The position numbers were made by a program, and so were the translations under genes. The notes under the pieces are model-generated. The model was given only the letters and a program-made list of their open reading frames with translations, was not told the DNA's origin and made no database searches. Shown here one piece after another: positions 1-5,690 of a stretch of DNA of 12,884 bases (positions within the stretch are counted from its first letter, which is position 1; each line of letters starts with the position of its first letter). Source of the DNA: UBA5232 sp964557565 (GTDB taxonomy: Bacteria > Patescibacteriota > Dojkabacteria > SC72); NCBI GenBank assembly GCA_964557565.1, contig CAZLAH010000016.1:1-12884 (forward strand), given 5' to 3'.

Positions 1-1427
1 GTATCACCATCAAAAGAAGTAGCTTTCTCAACATCAAATACGATATTCTTACCTACACCTACTTTCAAAAAAGCATATTTAATTGAAGCAACAGCTATTT
101 TCTCGCTTATACCATCAATCTCGCCCTCTTCGATCTTTCCAGAAGAAGAAACTATTTCCTTTACCCTCTCCTCAACCAAAGACAACAAAGACTCTGCATC
201 AGAAAATCCACCCTTCCTGCTTCCCATCTTCTTACCATCAGAAGCAAGGATCATACCATGAGGAATATGCTTCATTTTTTCTGCAACAGAAGCATCTATC
301 TTACTCAAAGCATCAAATACTACTTTGAAGTAACTACTCTGCTCATTTGCAGTTATGACAATGGATTCATCAAAGTCTACAAGCTCCTTTTTTCTAAACG
401 CCAAACCAAGCTCTTTAGCTTCATATGTAGGCACACCAAACTGATTAACAAAAACCCTAGTATGCAAACCTTTTTCTTTCTCACCCTCATATATAATTGA
501 TCCCTCATCATTCTTAAAAACTTTGCCAACATTCTCCAATACAAGCTTCAAACCAGCTTCTCCAACTTCACTCTCGAAAAAGTAATAATCAAACTTTGTA
601 CCTAATTTCTTGTAAATAACCTCAAAGTACTCTAAACACCACTGCCTTGCCTTACTATATTTCTCAAAAGTTTTAAGCTCCTCGTATTTAGTAAAATCCT
701 TTTTTGCGAGGGACGGTGTTGACTTAGAATATATGAAATAGTTTATGCTGTTGATATTTTCTACAGCATCTTTGTCAGCCAGCTCGTCATACTGCTGAGA
801 ACCAAAGATATATGCGTTACCTAGGTACTTCACCCTGTTCTGTAGAGGCCAAGTTTCTAATGTCTCAAAATCCATCTTGTCCTCGTCCATCTTCTCCTCC
901 AAAGCCCACAATGTTTTAGCGACATGAAGACCAACATCACCCTGATAGTTAGCACGCTTTACATTGGCCCCTGTAGCTTCCTGAAGCCTTGCAAAAGACT
1001 CCCCAACAATATTGGTATAGAGATGTCCAATATGCAACACCTTAAAAGGATTTGGATCTGTGTATTCTATAATGATATTAACGTTTTTCTTCACATCAGA
1101 CTGAAAATATTCATCTTCTTTTTCAACTATCCTAGAAAGCTCAGTGAGGAGATATCTGTTTGAAAGAAAAAAATTAATGAAACCAGGCTTTACAGCCTCT
1201 ACTCTCTCCACAGCATCATCTTTTTCAACATTCTGTGCTATCTTCTCCGCTATCTCAAAAGGATTACTCCCTATTTTAGAAGCTATTCGCATAGCGATAT
1301 TAGAAGAATAATCACCCTTAGACGACTCACTTGGGATTTCAATCAATACATCCTCTTGCAAGGAAAGAAATCCAGCTTTAGATATTGAAGATGTAATTAA
1401 GATCTTAAGTTTTTCCTCTATTTCCAT
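1..1427 (-). CDS. argS: Arginyl-tRNA synthetase, 3' end cut by window edge
   Basis: Class I aminoacyl-tRNA synthetase that attaches arginine to tRNA-Arg in the cytoplasm. I translated it by hand from the ATG at 1427-1425; 475 codons are visible and no stop occurs before the window edge. Residues 1-100 match the ArgS N-terminal tRNA-binding (D-loop recognising) domain, with IPSESSKGDYSSNIAMRIA near 31-49. The catalytic core has EYTDPNPFKVLHIGHL at 121-136, containing the HIGH signature, and KMGSRKG at 400-406, the KMSKS-equivalent loop in its ArgS form. SFDGD at 471-475 fits the start of the DALR anticodon-binding domain. ArgS proteins are usually 550-600 residues, so roughly the last 100 are missing. 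No strong Shine-Dalgarno is visible upstream. Two tRNA-Arg genes end 21 nt upstream on the same strand, so co-transcription is likely. Identification is very secure. Confidence 0.96.
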   Translation of the reverse strand, partial: MEIEEKLKILITSSISKAGFLSLQEDVLIEIPSESSKGDYSSNIAMRIASKIGSNPFEIAEKIAQNVEKDDAVERVEAVKPGFINFFLSNRYLLTELSRIVEKEDEYFQSDVKKNVNIIIEYTDPNPFKVLHIGHLYTNIVGESFARLQEATGANVKRANYQGDVGLHVAKTLWALEEKMDEDKMDFETLETWPLQNRVKYLGNAYIFGSQQYDELADKDAVENINSINYFIYSKSTPSLAKKDFTKYEELKTFEKYSKARQWCLEYFEVIYKKLGTKFDYYFFESEVGEAGLKLVLENVGKVFKNDEGSIIYEGEKEKGLHTRVFVNQFGVPTYEAKELGLAFRKKELVDFDESIVITANEQSSYFKVVFDALSKIDASVAEKMKHIPHGMILASDGKKMGSRKGGFSDAESLLSLVEERVKEIVSSSGKIEEGEIDGISEKIAVASIKYAFLKVGVGKNIVFDVEKATSFDGD

Positions 1428-1448
1428 ACTCTTTTATACCATATTATT

Positions 1449-1522
1449 CGCACCCGGAGGGATTCGAACCCCCAACCGTCGGTTCCGAAGACCGATGCTC
1501 TGTCCAGTTGAGCCACGGGTGC
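1449..1522 (-). tRNA. tRNA-Arg, anticodon UCG (reads CGA, likely CGG)
   Basis: Reading the minus strand gives a full cloverleaf: acceptor GCACCCG paired perfectly with CGGGTGC, D-stem GCTC/GAGC, anticodon stem TCGGT/ACCGA, anticodon loop CTTCGGA (anticodon UCG), a 5-nt variable loop, a T-stem with one G-U pair and T-loop TTCGAAT. The D-loop AACTGGACA carries A20, and the anticodon carries C35; both are known ArgRS identity elements. The discriminator base is G (position 1449). The following bases are AAT, so the CCA end must be added by a CCA-adding enzyme. It lies between the other tRNA-Arg and argS. Confidence 0.96.
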
Positions 1523-1609
1523 ATAACATATACATCTTAACACAAAGGTTTTTCCTTTTGTATAGGCGACTATTATGTTTTTTAGCCAAGATTTAATCTT
1601 TTTATAGGT

Positions 1610-1683
1610 CGTACCTGGTCGGGATCGAACCAACAACCTTTGGTTCCGCAAACCAATGCTCTATCCAATTGAGCTACAGGTAC
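1610..1683 (-). tRNA. tRNA-Arg, anticodon GCG (reads CGC and CGU)
   Basis: Minus-strand cloverleaf: acceptor GTACCTG paired perfectly with CAGGTAC, D-stem GCTC/GAGC, anticodon stem TTGGT/ACCAA, loop TTGCGGA (anticodon GCG), variable loop AGGTT, T-stem GTTGG/CCGAC with one G-U pair, T-loop TTCGATC. A20 in D-loop AATTGGATA and C35 support arginine identity. The discriminator is G and no CCA is encoded. Most bacteria use tRNA-Arg(ACG), converted to ICG by TadA, to read CGU and CGC. A genomic G at the wobble position is the archaeal-style solution and is uncommon in bacteria. The anticodon call rests on the perfect five-pair stem, which fixes the loop register. Confidence 0.95.
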
Positions 1684-1696
1684 AAATTACAATAAG

Positions 1697-1729
1697 ATTC
1701 TATCACAGATCCAGCTTAGACCTGTAATA
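1697..1729 (-). promoter_or_regulatory. Candidate promoter for the tRNA-Arg/argS unit
   Basis: On the minus strand a TAGAAT hexamer (1697-1702) lies 13 nt before the mature 5' end of tRNA-Arg(GCG), where a -10 box would give a leader of about 6 nt. It is preceded by TGTGA, partly resembling an extended -10. The only -35 candidate is a poor TTACAG-like hexamer about 19 nt upstream. No other promoter-like sequence appears closer to either tRNA or to argS, so this could drive all three genes. Seen by eye only. Confidence 0.35.
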
Positions 1730-1781
1730 ACATTAAAAACTATCAAAAAAGCATAATAGTCATTGAAACAAAGGGATAATC

Positions 1782-2624
1782 TTAGAACCTGAACCGTATA
1801 TTACCCTCCTCGGCCGTTATCAAATATTGAACATCATGGGCTTGGAATTTTTCAATAGTTTCATAGTGGGGATGCCCAAATTTGTTTTTACTACCAAGGG
1901 AGCAGACGGCTATGTCCGGAGAGGTCTCTGTGAGAAACATTTCAGATGTAGAGGTTCTGGAACAGTGGTGCCCTACTTTAAGTATGTAGATGTCCTCTAA
2001 GTTGTATTGCTCCGCCATTTTCTCCTCTATTTCCTGCTCCGCATCACCCATAAACAGGAGTCTGTAATCGTCGATTTCTGCCAGAGCAACGATCGATTCA
2101 TTATTTACGTTCTCCTCCTGGTAGTCATATGATTCGTACGGGTAAAGTACTTCTAGATATATGCCTTTGTAATGTACTGTATCTCCACTTTTTGCTGGGA
2201 CAAGAATGTTTGTATACTCTTCTACGAGGTAGTTGTATGCTTCATTTTCGTATTGTATCGGGTTGTAAAGGATTTTGCCTACTTCATATTTTTGAAGTAC
2301 TAGCATGAGTCCATCAATGTGGTCTGCATGTGGGTGTGTAAGTATGATTGTTTCAATTTTGTTGTCGTACCAAGGCATGTATTTAGGCAACTCGAATAAT
2401 ATGGAGTCTCCTGGGCCTCCATCAATTAATATTTGATAATTGTCTTGCTGTATGAGGATTGAATCTCCCTGTCCTACATCAAAATATATTACTGTAGGAG
2501 TATCATTGTAATTGTATTGTCCAAAGGATATTAATAAAAGGGATGCTAGAAAGAAGAGTATGTTCAATATATTCTTTTTAGCAATGTTAGTTATTATTTT
2601 TAAGGTAGTAGTTGTATTTTTCAT
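1782..2624 (-). CDS. Membrane-anchored ComEC/Rec2-type metallo-beta-lactamase-fold hydrolase (stand-alone)
   Basis: A 280-residue protein with one N-terminal transmembrane segment (about 18-35), placing the hydrolase domain outside the membrane. It matches the C-terminal domain of full-length ComEC proteins: DVGQGDS at 49-55, the metal-binding HPHADH at 97-102, NNES at 174-177, GDA at 193-195, VGHHCS at 217-222 and FGHPH at 249-253. Metal ligands of the fold therefore appear intact. In ComEC this domain is proposed to be a nuclease that degrades the non-transported DNA strand during uptake. The ATG overlaps the end of comEC by 38 nt in another frame, with a TAG two codons upstream, so it is a separate reading frame, probably translationally coupled. 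It ends with TAA. A role with the neighbouring ComEC is inferred; related free-standing hydrolases with other roles exist. Confidence 0.88.
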   Translation of the reverse strand: MKNTTTTLKIITNIAKKNILNILFFLASLLLISFGQYNYNDTPTVIYFDVGQGDSILIQQDNYQILIDGGPGDSILFELPKYMPWYDNKIETIILTHPHADHIDGLMLVLQKYEVGKILYNPIQYENEAYNYLVEEYTNILVPAKSGDTVHYKGIYLEVLYPYESYDYQEENVNNESIVALAEIDDYRLLFMGDAEQEIEEKMAEQYNLEDIYILKVGHHCSRTSTSEMFLTETSPDIAVCSLGSKNKFGHPHYETIEKFQAHDVQYLITAEEGNIRFRF

Positions 2625-4239
2625 TTTCTAATGGGTAAAGTATGATCGAGAAAATGATTGTAATTACAAATATTGTAAAAGATATTGTATTGGCGATGTC
2701 CGTTGATACTTCAAAAGACCCAAAGTTTAACTTCCCTATTAATTCTACTATGTATTGGAAGTATTTTAGTTGAATGTTTACAATTGTGAAGAATATGTAA
2801 GCAAGTGGTTGATGGATGGTACCTGCAATGAGCGATAGTAGGCCCCATAGCATCGTGCTTTCTATGATTGGTAAGATCATTGTATTGGCAGGTATAGACC
2901 ATATGGAGAATGTGCTGAATGTTGATATAGATATGGGCAATGTAGAGATAGTGCAACTCATAGTGGTTATTACGTAGTCATCAATTATTTTTATTCTCTT
3001 CGTTATCTTCTTCTTTAGGCTTAAAAGTATTGGAGATATGTAAACAAGTCCAAGTGTCGCACAGAGTGAGAGTTGGAATCCTACATCAGAGAAGATGTAA
3101 GGATTGAACATGAGAAATATCATTGCTGCAAGGGGTAAAGCTATATGTATACTTCCTCCTCTTCCCCAGAATTTTGAGAGCAAAGAAAGAGACGACATTA
3201 TACAGGCTCTTATTATGGAAGCTGAGAGGCCCGACAGGAGTGTGAAACCCCAAATGGCTATAAGACTTGTTATTATTCTTGGTCTCTTTTTAAGAAAAAG
3301 AAATAACTTTTCAACTGCAACGATGAGAATAGAAACATTGTATCCTGAAGCTGCCACCACATGGCTTACTCCTGCCATTCGTACCTCCTCTTCAAAAATA
3401 CTACTAAAAAGCCTTTTCTGACCAAAAAGTATACCAACCAAAAGAGAGGATTGGGGTTCAGATAGCACTTTATCTACCTTCTTTATTAACAATTCCTTAA
3501 AATCAACTAATATATTCCTCAAAAAGAAGCCTTTTCTCTCAACTTTGATGTCTTTACACCCAAATTTCGGATTATCCATGATTAGAAAAATATTGTTACT
3601 TTTGAGATATGATCTGTAATCAAAATCTTCAAAGTTTTCTGGTTCCACAAGTTGTCCTCGAAAATTACAAACCTGCCCTATTTTGAATTCATAGTATCGA
3701 GGTAAATTTATCAGTATATTCTTATCATAGTTCTCAATGTAACCATCACCCTGTAGTACTGAGGCTGTAAGAGTCTGCTTACCATGCTTAAGCTCAGATT
3801 CTTTTACCAAATACCCTTCAAATTCCGTGATACCGAGAGTGAAACTAGACAGTTTCTGCTCAAGGACCCTTTCCTGATTTATGGTATGAGCTGCTTGACT
3901 AGCAGAGGAAAGCACTACGATTCCAACAATTAAGAGATCCCACAAAAAGGGTATAAATATAGAACTCCCTTGTGGAGATCCTTTTCCACCTTTAAAAACT
4001 TCCTTTCCATATTTAGTGAGGAATAGAACCAGAGCATAGAGTGTTAGCAAGCCGAAGAAAGATATCACCCACCCCATAGCGAGATCGACAGTCGTGTTTC
4101 TCAGAACCAAATGGGTAATTAAACTCGATATGATAAAAGAAATAGAGACAAGAAGAATTTTGAAATCAGAGATGTACTTAAATAGTCCTAAAAGTCTTTT
4201 ACGAAGTATATTCCCAACAGATTTAAGGTTATGGAACAT
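2587..4239 (-). CDS. comEC: ComEC/Rec2 DNA-uptake channel lacking the C-terminal hydrolase domain
   Basis: An integral membrane protein of 550 residues, expected to conduct single-stranded DNA across the cytoplasmic membrane during natural transformation. N-terminal membrane segments span about 28-45, 53-75 and 93-112. They are followed by the soluble DUF4131/OB-like region (about 125-235), ending in the family motif FDYRSYL at 206-212. The competence domain (about 260-500) shows LLVGILFGQKR at 266-276, SHVVAASGYNVSIL at 292-305, RACIM at 344-348, NPYIFSDVGFQLSL at 379-392 and IPANTMILPI at 449-458. The last hydrophobic segment is at about 518-535. Full-length ComEC proteins are usually 700-800 residues because a metallo-beta-lactamase domain follows; here that domain is the next gene. 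Its ATG directly follows the comEA stop (TAAATG), which implies coupled translation. In the usual SGLHV-like motif, Asn replaces His. Confidence 0.93.
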   Translation of the reverse strand: MFHNLKSVGNILRKRLLGLFKYISDFKILLVSISFIISSLITHLVLRNTTVDLAMGWVISFFGLLTLYALVLFLTKYGKEVFKGGKGSPQGSSIFIPFLWDLLIVGIVVLSSASQAAHTINQERVLEQKLSSFTLGITEFEGYLVKESELKHGKQTLTASVLQGDGYIENYDKNILINLPRYYEFKIGQVCNFRGQLVEPENFEDFDYRSYLKSNNIFLIMDNPKFGCKDIKVERKGFFLRNILVDFKELLIKKVDKVLSEPQSSLLVGILFGQKRLFSSIFEEEVRMAGVSHVVAASGYNVSILIVAVEKLFLFLKKRPRIITSLIAIWGFTLLSGLSASIIRACIMSSLSLLSKFWGRGGSIHIALPLAAMIFLMFNPYIFSDVGFQLSLCATLGLVYISPILLSLKKKITKRIKIIDDYVITTMSCTISTLPISISTFSTFSIWSIPANTMILPIIESTMLWGLLSLIAGTIHQPLAYIFFTIVNIQLKYFQYIVELIGKLNFGSFEVSTDIANTISFTIFVITIIFSIILYPLENEKYNYYLKNNN

Positions 4240-4935
4240 TTAAATACAGATATTCTCTTTGAATTTGTTCCATGTAGCTTCCCCTATTCCACTTACATTA
4301 AGTAAATCTTCAATCTTTTGGTATGGTCTTCCCTGAATTATTTTCTCTGCTGTTGATTCTCCAATACCATTCAAAGTAGTGAGCTCTGTCTTAGAGGCAG
4401 TGTTAATGTTCACACATTGCACCTCCCCTTTTGAATTGTCATTATTTTCTGTAGTATTTGTAGTAGATGAAGAAGTTTCCTCGCTACTGTTTTCCCCTGT
4501 ATATGGTTGAAACGATTGTAATTCGCACTTTACCTCCTTCTCATACGGTATATATATCTTCTGATATTCTTTTAATTGTAAAGAAAGATTGATATTCCTT
4601 GAGACATATTCCATTGCAACACCTTTTGAGAAGCCTCCAGCCTTCGATATTGCATCTATTACTAGTGCGTACCTATGTAGACAGTAAACACCTGGTTCTT
4701 TAACTGCACCGCTTATATCTACATATGTACTACATGATTCTTCTAATTGGAGTTTTTTGTCTGTATCTTTTTCTTCACTCGCTATATCTACAACCTCTTT
4801 TTGTACAGTTTCTTCATTCTGTTTTGAGAAATCAAAGTATTTAGAAAGAAAAAATTGGTTAACTACCAAACCAAGCAAGAAGCAGACTACTGATACTATG
4901 ATTGTTATGATGACTTTCTTCTTAATGTTTTCCAT
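4240..4935 (-). CDS. comEA: ComEA-like DNA receptor: TM anchor, SLBB domain, helix-hairpin-helix
   Basis: A 231-residue membrane-anchored DNA-binding protein. A transmembrane helix lies at about 8-30. It is followed by a charged stalk, an SLBB domain (about 70-131, with YVDISGAVKEPGVY at 71-84), a Ser/Thr/Asn-rich linker (about 139-168) and a C-terminal helix-hairpin-helix domain (about 174-230) with VNINTASKTEL at 175-185 and two GIG hairpin turns at 190-192 and 216-218. This order is that of classical Gram-positive ComEA, which binds double-stranded DNA outside the membrane and hands it to ComEC. The gene starts 35 nt after the cyclophilin gene and its stop codon abuts the comEC start, so the genes are almost certainly one operon. 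An AAGG lies about 13 nt before the ATG, too far for an ideal ribosome-binding site. Five cysteines (68, 85, 137, 174, 230) could form disulfides. Confidence 0.93.
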   Translation of the reverse strand: MENIKKKVIITIIVSVVCFLLGLVVNQFFLSKYFDFSKQNEETVQKEVVDIASEEKDTDKKLQLEESCSTYVDISGAVKEPGVYCLHRYALVIDAISKAGGFSKGVAMEYVSRNINLSLQLKEYQKIYIPYEKEVKCELQSFQPYTGENSSEETSSSTTNTTENNDNSKGEVQCVNINTASKTELTTLNGIGESTAEKIIQGRPYQKIEDLLNVSGIGEATWNKFKENICI

Positions 4936-4970
4936 TAAGAAGAATATACCTTGTAGATATTAATTCTAGA

Positions 4971-5630
4971 TTAATTCTCTACTATTTGTATACTCTCGAT
5001 TGTTACAGGATTAATTGGTTTGTCATTACCATCTACTTCTACTCTTCCAATCGAATCTACAACAGCAAATCCATCTACAACCTGACCAAAGAGTGTGTAT
5101 ACACCACTGTTTAGGGCTCCTAAATTACCTTCTGAGATATCTCCCACTGTTATGAAGAACTGAGATCCGTTTGTATTGGCTCCTGCGTTCGCCATTCCTA
5201 CAGAGTATGCTTGGTACTGCCTGTCTGTCTCTTCGTCGTTAAATGAGTATCCAGGACCTCCAGAACCCGTACCTTTTGGATCACCTGTCTGTATTACAAA
5301 TCCTTCTACTACTCTATGGAAAATTATATCTTCATAGAATCTTTCTTTAGCTAAGAAAAGGAAATTGTTTACTGCAAGTGGCGTTTCGTTTTCAAAGAGA
5401 TCTATTTCAATATTTCCAAAGGAAGTTTTAATAATAGCCCTGTAGTCTACACCCTCTTCCATTACATCTTGAGCTTGTGTGTATGATTTAGTTTTGATTA
5501 GATCTGAAGTTAAGTTTGTATTCATACCGTTTTGTGTTAGATACAGGCCAGCAATGGAAACGACTAAAAGACCAACAACTAAGAAAAGTATCTTCTTGTT
5601 ATCTTTTACTGCATCTCCTACTACACCCAT
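4971..5630 (-). CDS. Membrane-anchored cyclophilin-type peptidyl-prolyl cis-trans isomerase
   Basis: A 219-residue protein with a transmembrane segment at about 13-31 after a short polar N-terminus, followed by a cyclophilin domain (about 60-219). It catalyses cis-trans isomerisation of X-Pro bonds and should act outside the membrane. Family motifs are clear: FHRVVEGFVIQTGDPKGTG at 104-122 with catalytic Arg106 and Gln114, GMANAG at 145-150, NGSQFFIT at 154-161 and LFGQVVDG at 180-187. The Trp that helps bind cyclosporin in human CypA is not evident, as is common for bacterial cyclophilins. It is the first gene of the cluster ending in the ComEC-type hydrolase and lies 60 nt downstream of the large LamG gene. 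Likely clients are the large exported proteins next door or competence proteins, but that is inference. Confidence 0.95.
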   Translation of the reverse strand: MGVVGDAVKDNKKILFLVVGLLVVSIAGLYLTQNGMNTNLTSDLIKTKSYTQAQDVMEEGVDYRAIIKTSFGNIEIDLFENETPLAVNNFLFLAKERFYEDIIFHRVVEGFVIQTGDPKGTGSGGPGYSFNDEETDRQYQAYSVGMANAGANTNGSQFFITVGDISEGNLGALNSGVYTLFGQVVDGFAVVDSIGRVEVDGNDKPINPVTIESIQIVEN

Positions 5631-5659
5631 ATGCTGTATTAATTTAAATTATATATATC

Positions 5660-5689
5660 ATAATACTATATATACCACCCAATACTCAA
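5660..5689 (-). promoter_or_regulatory. Candidate promoter for the cyclophilin-comEA-comEC-hydrolase operon
   Basis: In the AT-rich 60-nt gap after the LamG gene, the minus strand has TTGAGT (5684-5689) and TATTAT (5660-5665) separated by 18 nt, a fair sigma-70-like pair. A perfect TATAAT also occurs at 5648-5653 without a good -35. If used, it would place the start of transcription about 10 nt before the ATG, giving a nearly leaderless mRNA. No Shine-Dalgarno precedes the ATG at 5630. Read-through from the LamG gene is also possible, as no clear terminator lies between them. Confidence 0.35.
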
Positions 5690-5690
5690 A

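Larger units (their letters stand above)
1568..1761. repeat. Inverted repeat flanking tRNA-Arg(GCG)
   Basis: On the plus strand GACTATTATGTTTTTT at 1568-1583 is matched by AAAAAAGCATAATAGTC at 1745-1761. The reverse complement of the second is GACTATTATGCTTTTTT, so the two arms agree over 16 of 17 positions, with a single extra C in one arm. The arms enclose the whole tRNA-Arg(GCG) gene and its candidate promoter, with 26 nt on one side and 61 nt on the other. No transposase or target-site duplication is visible. Function unknown; chance is possible in such AT-rich DNA, but 10 identical mixed-sequence bases plus the homopolymer run make it worth noting. Confidence 0.6.

Noticed and set aside
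1542..1561. Short hairpin ACAAAGG-TTTTT-CCTTTTGT between the two tRNAs, as a terminator
   Set aside because: Seven pairs with a bulge, low GC, and no U-tract after the stem in the direction of transcription; too weak.
1418..1651. 77-codon minus-strand frame containing PVAQLDRASVFGTDGWGFESL
   Set aside because: This is the well-known artefact of translating through a tRNA-Arg gene; it overlaps both tRNAs and the argS start.
2587..2624. Programmed ribosomal frameshift joining comEC to the hydrolase
   Set aside because: The hydrolase frame is +1 relative to comEC, no classical slippery heptamer plus structure is visible, and the hydrolase has its own ATG and membrane anchor; overlap with coupled re-initiation is simpler.
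3104..3421. 105-codon plus-strand frame inside comEC
   Set aside because: Antisense to strongly conserved comEC motifs, with no recognisable domain or upstream signals; a shadow frame.
5651..5673. AT-only palindrome after the LamG gene as a rho-independent terminator
   Set aside because: No GC-rich stem and no following T-run; better explained as promoter-region AT richness.
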